In this document: positions 1 through 8,932 of the stretch, in pieces
How positions within the stretch are numbered: the first letter of the stretch is position 1
How the letters are laid out: each line of letters opens with the position of its first letter
Source: DASPXY01 sp038227745
GTDB lineage: Bacteria > Planctomycetota > Planctomycetia > Gemmatales > Gemmataceae
DNA: 26,461 nt
Assembly (NCBI GenBank): GCA_038227745.1
Contig: JBBRPS010000032.1
Location: 1-26,461 of the forward strand
Direction: 5' to 3'
Notes under the pieces: model-generated
What the model was told of the DNA's origin: nothing
Databases searched by the model: none
What the model saw: only the letters and a program-made list of their open reading frames with translations
Program-made: the position numbers and the translations under genes

Positions 1-151
1 CCTGGCCCCCACGCGGGAGGCGCTAAAGAAAGAGGGAAAGCGGCGCCGAGCGCCGCACTCCAAAGCACGCCCCCGGCTGCCACCTTCTGCAATGCGGGCT
101 GAACGAACGCGCTTTAGCCATGCGGGACCCAGTAGCCCGGCAAGGAGGATC

Positions 152-212
152 GTCACACCAGCCCGACGCGCGAGCGAGGAGCTTTCTCGCTCGCGCGTCG
201 GGCTGGTGTGAC
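152..212. repeat. Perfect 27-bp palindrome (REP-like hairpin)
   Basis: Arms at 152-178 and 186-212 are exact reverse complements around a 7-base loop. The arm core (cagcccgacgcgcgagcgag) resembles the palindrome at 14009-14060, so it looks like a dispersed genomic repeat. It lies about 30 bases after the end of the restriction gene. It could stop or stabilise that transcript, but no T-run follows it on the minus strand. The rest of 1-240 shows no gene that I can support. Confidence 0.8.
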
Positions 213-240
213 CCTCTTTCGCACCGAAGGAATAAGGGGG

Positions 241-3200
241 TCAGCTGTCGTGGAGTTTGCTCAGCTCCTGCTCCAGCAGCTGCGGATCGCGGCAGACGTG
301 GAACGTCCAGCGCCCCAGGCCGCCCCAGTTGTTCAGTGCCGCCACCCACCGCCGCGCGGCGTTGTGCTTGGCCTTGGTCTGGTCGTCCTCGAAACCCTTG
401 ATCTCCAGCACGACGTTGAGGCCGTCCACCAGCTGCACGAGGAAATCCGGCTCGTAGCCGCGGTCGATTCCTTGATACTCGTACGGGATCGTCAGTCCGA
501 GTTCATCGTTGCGGGCGTAGCAGCGAACCAGGGGTGAATGCTCCAGCCGAAAGGTGGCCGTCGCCTCCCAGGTCTGTGTGTCGAGCACCACCTGGTTGAG
601 GTGGCTTTTCTGCGTCGGGTGGCACGACCGCGTCGTCTTGAAATTCACGCCTGCGGTACTGCCGTTCGGCTGGTAGCGGTTGAGGATGGGTAAGAGCGGC
701 GACTCGCCCTGCTCGTGGTCGGGCTCGATCCGGGCGCTCAGCCGCTCCACGATCCGGCGGACGTACTTCTCCAGTCCCAACTCGCATGGGTCACAGCCGC
801 GGAAATCCACCTTGCGGCGGACGTACGACTCGACCAGCCGATATACCTGCGGAAATAGTTCGTGCCGCGACCGGAGGCGGAACGCCTGTCGGTTCCCCGG
901 CCCGCTCGTGTCGCCGCTGAGCAGCCGTTCCACGATCGTCCGTGCGATGACGAACTGAATCGTCTGCAAGTGGTTGGCGCTGTAGTAGAGGGCGCGATCC
1001 TGCGACGCGAACGTCACCGGGGTCGCCTGCGCCGTCCCGCCTTCCCGATAGCCGACCGACGCCTGCACGAAGGTCGCGGTGGGTTCCCGGTTCGGTTCCA
1101 GGGGGAGCGGCTCGACGGTGTCCAGGTCGCAGCGAATCAGGTTTTGCCGCAGCGCGAAGGCGTAGCCCTCGACCACGGGAAAGCGCAGCTCGAAACCGGC
1201 ACGCTCCGGCAATGCCCGCACGTGATTCTTCGGCCGGTCCTCCGGCGCCTTCTTCAGCAGCGGCCGGCCCTTGTAGGGAATCACCGAGAAAGGGATCCCA
1301 TAAACATCGACGTATTCCTCCGTCAGCAGGCCGGTGGCCGGGTCGGGCGTGTAATCCATCCGGCGCAGGCCCCGGCCGACCACCTGCTCGCAGAGCAACT
1401 GGCTGCCGAACGCCCGCAGTCCCAAAATGTTCGTTACATTGTTGGCGTCCCAGCCCTCGGTAAGCATCGACACCGAGACGACACAGCGAACGTGCTCGCC
1501 CGGCTGGCCCTTCCGGCCCACCGTGGCGACCACGCGGCGCAGCTCCTCGGCCGCCTGGCTGCGCGCCTTGCCGGAGTCGGCACTCTCCGCCTCGGCGAGC
1601 AGTTTCGAGTCGATGCGGATGGTCCGCTTCTCCGCCGCCGTGTTCGAGAAGAAGTCCGCGAAGACGGCGCCGCGGCCGTAGACGATCCGTTTCCGAGGCC
1701 CTTTCCTTCGTCCCCGGGCGGGGCTCGCCGCCGGCTCGTCCGCGTCGCTCTCGTCCTCGTCCGGCGCTTCGGTCGTCTCTTCCACTTCACCGCTGATCTT
1801 GCGGTAGAACACCTCCGCAATGTCGGTATTGTCGCACACGATAATCAGCACCGGCGGCACCTGCTCCTGCCCCGGCGCCGCCTTCTGGACGAGGCCGAAG
1901 CGCTCGACCCACTGCCCGGCGATCTGCTGGAGGGCCGCCTCCGCCTCACGGTAGACGACCTCCGGCTTGGGCTTCTTCGCCCGGCCCGGCAGTCGCTCGC
2001 CCGGGACGATGCCGGCGTTGATCGTCTCCCAGAGCTTGAAGTATTTGGCGTCGGGCCGGCCGGTCGTGTCCGAAACGGGCAGGCGCGGGATCTTGACGAT
2101 GCCGCTCTCGATGGCATCGACCAGGCCGAAGTCGCTCACCAGCCAGGGGAACGGCCGGCCCTCGGAGTGACCGCTGCCCTTGAGGTAGAATGGCGTCGCA
2201 GACAGGTCGATGCACAGCGCCAGTCCCGGTGCCGAACCGCCCGCGCGATTGAGGCAGTCCAGACCGTCGATCCAGACCGTCGCCTCCAGGCGCTCGGCCT
2301 CCAGCTCGCCGCGCTCGTCGCCGCTGAGCTTCTCGTCGGTGGGGCGCGGCCGCCAGCAGTGGTGCCCCTCGTCGTTGAGGACCAGGATCGGCAGACGGTC
2401 GGCCAGGTCGCCCAGCACGCGCCGGGCAAACGTCTCCGGCGTCTCCGGCCCCTTGTTGACCACGGCATAGCTCTTGCCGTTCTCGACGTGCGGCGACTCG
2501 GGCGCGAAGGCGTGCCAGTTGGTTACGAGAACCTTGCCGCCCTGGAGCAGCGGCCGGTACTTGAGCGGCACCAGGTCGAAGGCCGCAAAGTAGTTCTGAG
2601 GGTTCTCCGGCCGGAGTACCTGGAGGCGTTCCTTGACGGTGAGGTTGGGGCAGCAGACGAGCACGCCGTTGGGATACTCCCGGCTGGCGGGGTTGCGGCC
2701 GCGGTTGCAGAAGGCCCAGGCGATGAGCATGGCCATCACCACCGTCTTGCCCGAGCCGGTCGCCATCTTGCAGCCCAGCCGCCGCAGTCCTTCGTCGCTG
2801 AGGGTCGGGAAGGTCGCGCGGTCCGCCTCGATGAAGGAGGGCTTCTCACCCCGCAACATCCGCTGCAGGTCTTCCTCGGCCAGCTCCGGCTTGAAGCGGA
2901 GGCGGGCGGCCTTGCCGGCCAGGCGGATCTCGGCGAGGTAGAGGATGCTCTCGACCGCCTCGCGCTGGCAGAAGAACAATCGCCGTGGCCGGTCGGGACG
3001 CGCCCAGTGGCGCAGCAGCTCGCGACTGACCGGCGAGGCGCCGGGGTAGTTGGCCTCGCGCCAGCGGCGCACGTCGCGGCGCAGCCGCGCCACCAGGGGG
3101 AAGTCTTCCCAGTCCTCCTCGGCGAACAGCGTGGGCTGCGCCGAGCCGGTGCGTTCCGTCTTGAAGTGGTAGCCCGCTTCGCGGCGGCCGGGGTTGCGGG

Positions 3201-3318
3201 ACGCCTCGCCCGTCGTGCGGTCGTGGAACCAGTGCTCGGCCGGCTCGTCGTAGGGGTTGCACAGGATCGGCCGTTCGACCGGCTGAATCGGCACGGGTTC
3301 GTTGGTCGGTTGGCTCAT
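241..3318 (-). CDS. Type III-like restriction endonuclease subunit with DEAD/DEAH helicase (Res)
   Basis: This 1025-residue protein is the ATP-dependent restriction/translocation subunit of a type III-like system, probably of the family named BPTD_3080-type restriction endonuclease. Visible helicase motifs are Walker A ATGSGKT at residues 186-192, a DEGH Walker B box at 316-319, SAT (motif III) at 373-375, and the motif VI string QVVGRGLRR. A PD-(D/E)xK nuclease core sits near the C-terminus, with PD at 957-958 and ExK at 972-974. The ATG start follows AGGAG with 7 bases of spacing. It begins 13 bases after the stop of the modification gene, so the two are probably one transcript with coupled translation. 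All key motifs are intact. The palindrome at 152-212 follows the gene. Confidence 0.92.
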   Translation of the reverse strand: MSQPTNEPVPIQPVERPILCNPYDEPAEHWFHDRTTGEASRNPGRREAGYHFKTERTGSAQPTLFAEEDWEDFPLVARLRRDVRRWREANYPGASPVSRELLRHWARPDRPRRLFFCQREAVESILYLAEIRLAGKAARLRFKPELAEEDLQRMLRGEKPSFIEADRATFPTLSDEGLRRLGCKMATGSGKTVVMAMLIAWAFCNRGRNPASREYPNGVLVCCPNLTVKERLQVLRPENPQNYFAAFDLVPLKYRPLLQGGKVLVTNWHAFAPESPHVENGKSYAVVNKGPETPETFARRVLGDLADRLPILVLNDEGHHCWRPRPTDEKLSGDERGELEAERLEATVWIDGLDCLNRAGGSAPGLALCIDLSATPFYLKGSGHSEGRPFPWLVSDFGLVDAIESGIVKIPRLPVSDTTGRPDAKYFKLWETINAGIVPGERLPGRAKKPKPEVVYREAEAALQQIAGQWVERFGLVQKAAPGQEQVPPVLIIVCDNTDIAEVFYRKISGEVEETTEAPDEDESDADEPAASPARGRRKGPRKRIVYGRGAVFADFFSNTAAEKRTIRIDSKLLAEAESADSGKARSQAAEELRRVVATVGRKGQPGEHVRCVVSVSMLTEGWDANNVTNILGLRAFGSQLLCEQVVGRGLRRMDYTPDPATGLLTEEYVDVYGIPFSVIPYKGRPLLKKAPEDRPKNHVRALPERAGFELRFPVVEGYAFALRQNLIRCDLDTVEPLPLEPNREPTATFVQASVGYREGGTAQATPVTFASQDRALYYSANHLQTIQFVIARTIVERLLSGDTSGPGNRQAFRLRSRHELFPQVYRLVESYVRRKVDFRGCDPCELGLEKYVRRIVERLSARIEPDHEQGESPLLPILNRYQPNGSTAGVNFKTTRSCHPTQKSHLNQVVLDTQTWEATATFRLEHSPLVRCYARNDELGLTIPYEYQGIDRGYEPDFLVQLVDGLNVVLEIKGFEDDQTKAKHNAARRWVAALNNWGGLGRWTFHVCRDPQLLEQELSKLHDS

Positions 3319-3331
3319 GGCGAAGCTCCTG

Positions 3332-6300
3332 TCAGGGATTGAGCGGGTGGACGCGCATCACCTCGTTGCCGCGTGGGTCAATGACCTTGACGGCGGCGCG
3401 GCCGTGCTTGCCCGCCTTGAACGGCAGCGACTTCGTCTGGCTGAACGCCTTGAACCGATCCGCATCGACCACGCCCGTCAGCGCCTTGCTCAGCTTCTCC
3501 CACGAGGACGGGTCGGGGAAGAACGCCTGCGCGATGCAGAACGCCCGACCGTCGTAGTCGCTGTCCAGGAACCACGCCGCCACCTTGTCTGCCCGCGTCG
3601 GCGTGATCGAGTTATCGACCGGGTTGTAGATGTCCACGCCCTCCATGAGGACCGTGTATTCCCCGTCCTTGTCCGGCCCGAGGAGCTGCGTCCGCGGCTG
3701 CCCGAAGACGGTGAAGAGCTGACTGCCCGGCTGTTCCTTCAGCAGGCCATCCATGCCGGGGTTGACGTCGGGCCGGATGTGCGCGATGTGGAGGTGCAGC
3801 TTGGGGTGCGGGTTGTCGTCCATCAGGGCCTGGGCCTCGGCCGTGAAGCTGAAGCCGGCGACCACCAGCGCGTCGTAGCGGCGGCTGGCCGGCTTGATCA
3901 GATCCTCGATCATCTTCTCGGTGACCGGCCCGAACTGCGGCCCGAAGACGACACCCACGGCGGCGGCGCCGTCCGGCTCCGGGTCCGTCTCGCCCTGGAG
4001 AACCCAGCGGCCCTCGGCATGAAAGCCGCCGGCCTGGCCGGCTGCGTAGATGGCTTCAAGGCGCGTGAAGCGCATCTGCTTGTTGTCGGGGAAGCGCACG
4101 CCATCGGAGCGCAGCAGGCGTACCATCCGGTCGAGGTAAGCCTCGACGTTCGCCGGCGCGTCGCCCAGGCGCGCCTCGCGCATCTCGAAAGTCGGACCGA
4201 TCTCCTCCGGTTCGCCGCCGAAGCCGCCAAGGGTGTCGATGACTTCGCCCAGCGACATTTCCGGCGGCTGCACTCCCTCGACGGTGAACGGCCCGCTGAC
4301 GCGCACCACGCCCTTCACGACTTCCGGCTGATCGACCAGTTCCTCCTGCTCGGCGTTGGCGGCGATGCAGGCGTTGACCTCGTCCATCTTGGCGCGCCAG
4401 GCCTGGCGATAGGCCGTCACGGCGGCAGCGAGCGGCTGCGGCCAATCGGAGTCGGTGTCGAACGGGACGGTCCAGTGCTGCCATGTCTGCCCCTTCGCCG
4501 GCAGTTCCCAGCGGCGGCGGTCGGCGTCGGTGACGGCGCGCTTGCCCTCGGCTCGCTGTTTGTCAAGCAGCTTCAGTTCCAGGCGCCGACGCAGGTCGGC
4601 GGACACCCCGCCCAGGGCCGCGTTGCACGCCTCCAGCTTTTGCTCCAGGAGCGGCTCGTGCCTGGCAAAGATCGGGTCGAGGTTGGTATTCTGGGCGATG
4701 CTCTTGAGGGTGACGTGGGGGACGGTCTTGTAGCGGAAGTTCGCTGTGACACCTGCTTCCTCGTTGCGGAGGCGGTAGTAGTCGAACTTCGCCGTGAGCA
4801 GCCGCTGGCGAGCGATGGCGATGGCGACGCGGCTGGTGTCGATGGCAATCCAGCGCCGGCCCCACTGCTCGGCGACATAGGCCGTCGTGCCGCTACCGCA
4901 AGTTGGGTCCAGGATAAGGTCACCTGGATCAGTACTCATCAACAGGCAGCGTGTAATCGCAGTGGCAGAGGTCTGTACCACATAGACTTTTGGATCGGAT
5001 CGGCTCTGAATTCCTCCGATGTCCATCCAGGCGTTGGAAAGGAGAAATGCTGGAAAATCGTCGATATACCGGACGTAACTCAGCGACTGCGCCATGGGCT
5101 GGACACGACTTGCCCCGAGGAGGCGGCTTATTCCTTCCGCGTTGGTTTTCCACTCTCCGTGTTGAGGTAAGAATGGACGGCCGTGGACTGTGATCGAGAA
5201 GTAGCCCGTTCGTGCTTCCCGAATTCGTGGGGATGTCAGGTTATCGAGTCTGAACGGCCGCGCCTCCCTCGAAGCCACAGGCTTCGCTTTTTCGAGGGCG
5301 CCAAGGGGCCAGCGCGTCCCGTCAGGCAATTCGGCCTGTTCGTATTTACTTGCGCCGGCTCCCCCGACAGCTTTTTCAGCGTAGAGACTATGGTACTTCA
5401 CCAAGTGAGCATTCTTTGCGTACCAGAGGATGTAGTCGGTGGTTCCCGGCAAGAGGCGCCCGGTCGTACTCGTTGTCTTGCTGTACGCGATGAGTGAGCA
5501 ACAATTGTGGCCCCCGAAAACCTCAGACAGGAGGCTTCGGACGAGATGCACATGTTCATCGCCAATTTGGACGAAAATGCTCCCTGATTCCGTCAGAAGA
5601 TCTTTCGCTACGATGAGGCGGTTTCTAAGATAAGTAATGTAGGAATGGATGCCAAGGTACCACGTATCGCGGAAGGCTTTAACCATCTCTGGTTCACGAG
5701 TAAGATCGCTTGCCTGTTCCTTGACGTCCCGCTTGCCGATCTCTGGCTGAAAGTTGCTGGCGAACTTGATGCCGTAGGGCGGATCGATGTAGATCATCTG
5801 GACCTTGCCGGCAAGATCCTCACGGCGGGCCAAGGAGGCCATAACCAGCAGGCTGTCGCCAAGGATGAGCCGGTTGGACCAGTCCACGTCATGCCGGTAG
5901 AACTGCACCGCCTCGCGGTATTCCTGCTCGGGGTCGGCGAAAAGGTCGCGCTCGACATCCTGGCGCGCGGCCAGCGCGATGATGGCCTGGGTGCTGACGC
6001 GCTCGTGCGTGTGCAGGGCAACGGGATCCACGGCGAAGCCGGGCAGCTCGCGCTTGCCGGCCCACTCCAGCCAGGGCTGCTGATGCCGCAAGGCGTCTGC
6101 CAGCAGCTGCGCCTCCTCGGGCGAGAGCGGTCGGCGCGTCGCCTCGTCCAGCAGATCGGGCAGCCTGTCGGCGTTCCCCGTGTCATCGAAGCGGAGTACG
6201 GGCGGCAAGCGCGGGCTGTAGTGATACGTCGCCTTTGGCAAGGCAGGCACCGTGCCTTCGGCCGCCAGCCGTGCGGGCGGGTTGTTCTTCCGCCGGGCCG

Positions 6301-6355
6301 CTTCGTGCCGATAGTCCTCGACGGGGGGCGTGCCAGACTTCTTCTTGCGGGCCAC
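3332..6355 (-). CDS. Site-specific DNA methyltransferase, type III-like modification subunit (Mod)
   Basis: This 1007-residue protein should transfer a methyl group from S-adenosylmethionine to an adenine (N6) or cytosine (N4) and give sequence specificity to the neighbouring restriction subunit. The catalytic DPPY is at residues 191-194 and the SAM-binding DPTCGSGTT at 483-491, the beta-class order in which catalysis precedes SAM binding. The stretch between them, about 280-450, is the probable target-recognition domain; its DNA is clearly less G+C-rich than the rest. The last 500 residues form a long extension of unknown role, longer than in classical type III Mod proteins. The start is GTG, chosen because AAGGAG lies 7 bases upstream. 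It is the first gene of the operon, with a candidate promoter at 6423-6450. Confidence 0.92.
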   Translation of the reverse strand: MARKKKSGTPPVEDYRHEAARRKNNPPARLAAEGTVPALPKATYHYSPRLPPVLRFDDTGNADRLPDLLDEATRRPLSPEEAQLLADALRHQQPWLEWAGKRELPGFAVDPVALHTHERVSTQAIIALAARQDVERDLFADPEQEYREAVQFYRHDVDWSNRLILGDSLLVMASLARREDLAGKVQMIYIDPPYGIKFASNFQPEIGKRDVKEQASDLTREPEMVKAFRDTWYLGIHSYITYLRNRLIVAKDLLTESGSIFVQIGDEHVHLVRSLLSEVFGGHNCCSLIAYSKTTSTTGRLLPGTTDYILWYAKNAHLVKYHSLYAEKAVGGAGASKYEQAELPDGTRWPLGALEKAKPVASREARPFRLDNLTSPRIREARTGYFSITVHGRPFLPQHGEWKTNAEGISRLLGASRVQPMAQSLSYVRYIDDFPAFLLSNAWMDIGGIQSRSDPKVYVVQTSATAITRCLLMSTDPGDLILDPTCGSGTTAYVAEQWGRRWIAIDTSRVAIAIARQRLLTAKFDYYRLRNEEAGVTANFRYKTVPHVTLKSIAQNTNLDPIFARHEPLLEQKLEACNAALGGVSADLRRRLELKLLDKQRAEGKRAVTDADRRRWELPAKGQTWQHWTVPFDTDSDWPQPLAAAVTAYRQAWRAKMDEVNACIAANAEQEELVDQPEVVKGVVRVSGPFTVEGVQPPEMSLGEVIDTLGGFGGEPEEIGPTFEMREARLGDAPANVEAYLDRMVRLLRSDGVRFPDNKQMRFTRLEAIYAAGQAGGFHAEGRWVLQGETDPEPDGAAAVGVVFGPQFGPVTEKMIEDLIKPASRRYDALVVAGFSFTAEAQALMDDNPHPKLHLHIAHIRPDVNPGMDGLLKEQPGSQLFTVFGQPRTQLLGPDKDGEYTVLMEGVDIYNPVDNSITPTRADKVAAWFLDSDYDGRAFCIAQAFFPDPSSWEKLSKALTGVVDADRFKAFSQTKSLPFKAGKHGRAAVKVIDPRGNEVMRVHPLNP

Positions 6356-6422
6356 GGCTGCACTCCTTCGGCCTGAGTCGTTCGGGGTTGCCTTGTGCTG
6401 CGCGGGGAGGCGGAGACTGCCA

Positions 6423-6450
6423 AGGATAGCAAAGTCAAGCCCAGAATCAA
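6423..6450 (-). promoter_or_regulatory. Candidate sigma-70-type promoter of the restriction-modification operon
   Basis: On the minus strand TTGATT (6445-6450) is followed after 16 bases by TATCCT (6423-6428). Transcription would begin near 6416, about 60 bases before the Mod GTG. The match is moderate and made by eye. Confidence 0.4.
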
Positions 6451-6567
6451 CCGATTACTTAAAGTGGTCACAGAGTTGCGGATCGGCGCCGAAACTGGCC
6501 TTTGCCGTCGGGGTCATTCGGGGCAGAATGGCGATAGTACGGATCTCAAACCGAAAGGAATTCGACG

Positions 6568-7110
6568 ATGACGAGAAGCGCGGAACGGCGACGTCTCCAG
6601 GCGGCAATTGCAGACCAACCGGATGACCAACACCTCCGGGGCGCCTATGCCGACTGGTTGGAGGAACACGGCTTTTCAGAAGAAGCACGATTCGAGCGCT
6701 TGCTGGGGCGCTTCCTCGGCGACAGGTGCGACAGGTTCGCTCTCTTCGTCCGCCCTGGCCGACTCGTCAGGGCCCATGACGACTGGCAGCGACTGGAGCG
6801 GCCGGAGCAGTCGCGGTTACGGGGATGCATTGCCCAACTCTACAAGGACAATCCCGGTCTTCATTTTGTCGTGCTGAATGACATCACCCTGGAGGAGTGC
6901 GGCTTCCGGCACTTTCCAAGCTCTCCCTTTATCCACTGGGATCGGCGGAACGCCCGCCCGCGCGACGTTCTCCCCCTCTGGGCGGACGCGGACCAAGAAG
7001 CGGACTGCCTCCACCGCCGCGAAGTGAAGGTGCGTACGGACGACCCTGGGTCGCGTCGCGGTCGCAAAGCCTGGGCTTTCGGACAATCTCCCATCCGCGT
7101 GTGGGCTTGA
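6568..7110 (+). CDS. TIGR02996-type domain protein of unknown function
   Basis: This is a 180-residue protein whose first 50 residues match the TIGR02996 pattern common in Gemmata-like planctomycetes: a helix, then D-D-x-x-L-R-x-x-Y-A-D-W-L-E-E-H-G and a charged helix with ARFERLLGRFLG. The domain is known as a companion to repeat proteins and has no established function. The remaining 130 residues contain no motif I recognise, no signal peptide and no membrane segment, so the protein is probably cytoplasmic. The ATG follows AAGGAA with 7 bases of spacing. It diverges from the Mod gene, leaving a 212-base gap between them. No WGR domain or leucine-rich repeat is fused to it here. Confidence 0.8.
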   Translation: MTRSAERRRLQAAIADQPDDQHLRGAYADWLEEHGFSEEARFERLLGRFLGDRCDRFALFVRPGRLVRAHDDWQRLERPEQSRLRGCIAQLYKDNPGLHFVVLNDITLEECGFRHFPSSPFIHWDRRNARPRDVLPLWADADQEADCLHRREVKVRTDDPGSRRGRKAWAFGQSPIRVWA

Positions 7111-7309
7111 GCGTCAAGGGGACGAGCACTTAGGTCGAAGACCGCCATGTCCGCCTGAACCGCCACCGCCGCGCCGCGGGGCCGCAGACGGATCTTGACT
7201 TCCTCGCCTACCGGGGACAGACTACGGAGCAGGCGAGCGCAGATGCCGGGCGCACGGGACTCCCCTGAAAACCGCGCGGGCGGTCCGCCGCCAACGAGCT
7301 CCTTCCCTC

Positions 7310-8848
7310 ATGCGCATCCAATGTCCTCACTGTGGCAAGGCGGTCCAGCTCAACGAGCGTTCCCTCCAGGGAGCCGTCTGCCCTGCCTGCGGCTCGGCCG
7401 TCTGGCTGCAGCCGCGCCTCGACCAGTCCGCCATCGACCTCGCCTTCGCCGGCGTCGGTGAGCGCCTGCCCATCGAGCGCAGCGTGCCGGCCGCCCCCCC
7501 CGCCGCACCGACCGGCCCCGGCGCCGCCGAGCAGGCCTTCGTCCACAACGGCCGCGGCGTCGCCTTCACCAACCAGGGCGCCTACGACCGCGCTCTCGCC
7601 GAGTTCACCCGCGCCCTCCAGCTCGATCCGAACTACGCCGGCGCCTACAACAACCGCGGCTACGCCCCGGCCGCCCGCCGCGATTACGACAAGTCGCTCG
7701 CCGACTTCGACCGCGCCCTCGCCCTCGATCCGAAGTTCGCCGCCGCCTTCAACAACCGCGGCCTCGTCTACATGGCCCGCCGCGCTTACGACGAGGCCAT
7801 CACGGACTTCACCCGGGCCGTGGAATTGGACCCGCGCACCGCCCTGGCCTGGAACAACCGCGGCTTCGCCCTCGCCGCCAAAGGGCGCTACGACGAGGCC
7901 CTCGCCGACTTCAGCCGCGCCCTGCAGCTCAACCCCGCCATCGCCAACGCCTACCACAACCGCGGCTTCAGCTACACCGCCCTCGGCGAGTACGAACTCG
8001 CCCTCAACGATTACAACATGGAGGTCAACCTCAAGCCCGACCGGCCCTTCGCCTACTACAATCGCGGCTTCGTCTACACCGCCCTCGGCGAGTTCGACCG
8101 CGCCGTCAGCGACTTCAACGAGGCGTTGCGTCTCAAGCCCGACTTCGCCGACGCCTACTACAACCGCGGTGACATCCACCGCGCCCGCGGCCTCCTCGAC
8201 CGGGCCGTCGCCGACTACTCCGAGGCCATCCGCCACCAGCCCGACTTCGCCCTGGCCCACTACCACCGCGGCGAGGCGCACCACGTCCAGGGCGAGTACG
8301 CGAAGGCCGCCGCCGACTTCACCGCCCTGATACGCCTCAACCCGGCGCTGCCGGCGGCCCACAACAACCGCGGCCTGGCGCACGCGGCGGCGGGGCTGTA
8401 CGACGAGGCCATCGCCGATTTCTCCGAGGCGATCCGCCTGGAGCCGAAGTACCTCCACGCCTACCACGGACGCGGCCTGGCCTATGCGGCGAAGAACGAC
8501 TACGACCAGGCGGTCATCGACCACATCGAGGCGATCCGCCTCTACCCGAAGGCTGCCGAGGCTTACAACAACTTCGCCCGCTTCTGGGCGAGTTGCCCCG
8601 ACCCGGAGCGGCGCGACGGCAAGGTCGCGGTCGAGCTGGCCGTCAAGGCGTGCGAGCTGTCCGACTGGGAGGACTGGAACTGCCTGGCCACCCTCGCCGC
8701 CGCCTACGTCCAGCTCGGCGACCTCATTCACGCCACCCACTGGGCGGCGAAGACCCTGGAGCTGGCGCCGGAGACCCAGAAGGCGGCGTGCCGCACGGCA
8801 CTGGAGGAGTACCGGCAGCGCCAGGCGGCTTCCGCAGGTTCGACGTGA
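7310..8848 (+). CDS. Zinc-ribbon and tetratricopeptide-repeat (TPR) protein
   Basis: This 512-residue protein is probably a protein-protein interaction scaffold. Residues 1-33 form a small zinc ribbon with Cys5-x2-Cys8 and Cys24-x2-Cys27, a common N-terminal cap on planctomycete cytoplasmic proteins. A short linker rich in Ala and Pro (about 57-74) follows. Ten consecutive 34-residue TPR units then cover residues 75-414, each with the pattern NNRG, Y/F-D-x-A, DF-x-x-A and L-x-P. A less regular helical tail (415-512) carries one or two degenerate repeats. No signal peptide or membrane segment is visible. The start has no clear ribosome-binding site, but the zinc ribbon begins at once after this ATG. 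Partner and pathway are unknown. It converges on the glycosyltransferase gene. Confidence 0.9.
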   Translation: MRIQCPHCGKAVQLNERSLQGAVCPACGSAVWLQPRLDQSAIDLAFAGVGERLPIERSVPAAPPAAPTGPGAAEQAFVHNGRGVAFTNQGAYDRALAEFTRALQLDPNYAGAYNNRGYAPAARRDYDKSLADFDRALALDPKFAAAFNNRGLVYMARRAYDEAITDFTRAVELDPRTALAWNNRGFALAAKGRYDEALADFSRALQLNPAIANAYHNRGFSYTALGEYELALNDYNMEVNLKPDRPFAYYNRGFVYTALGEFDRAVSDFNEALRLKPDFADAYYNRGDIHRARGLLDRAVADYSEAIRHQPDFALAHYHRGEAHHVQGEYAKAAADFTALIRLNPALPAAHNNRGLAHAAAGLYDEAIADFSEAIRLEPKYLHAYHGRGLAYAAKNDYDQAVIDHIEAIRLYPKAAEAYNNFARFWASCPDPERRDGKVAVELAVKACELSDWEDWNCLATLAAAYVQLGDLIHATHWAAKTLELAPETQKAACRTALEEYRQRQAASAGST

Positions 8849-8932
8849 GGGAGCGCCCATGCCGCCCGGATCCGCGCCGCCCTGCATTTGACCATCAAGA
8901 CCTTCATCGCGTTCCCGGAGTGGGGGGCCTCG

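Noticed and set aside
862..3342. 826-residue reading frame on the plus strand
   Set aside because: It lies opposite the restriction gene, which has complete helicase and nuclease motifs. It is Arg/Ala/Gly-rich with no domain, a typical high-G+C shadow.
3302..5170. 622-residue reading frame opposite the methyltransferase
   Set aside because: Antisense shadow of a gene with clear DPPY and SAM motifs.
241..6355. BREX, DISARM or other multi-gene defence island
   Set aside because: Only a modification and a restriction gene are present; no PglZ, BrxC, DrmA or similar partner is visible.
7208..8887. 559-residue reading frame opposite the TPR gene
   Set aside because: Mirror of the tandem TPR units, with repetitive V/G/E-rich sequence and no independent start signal.
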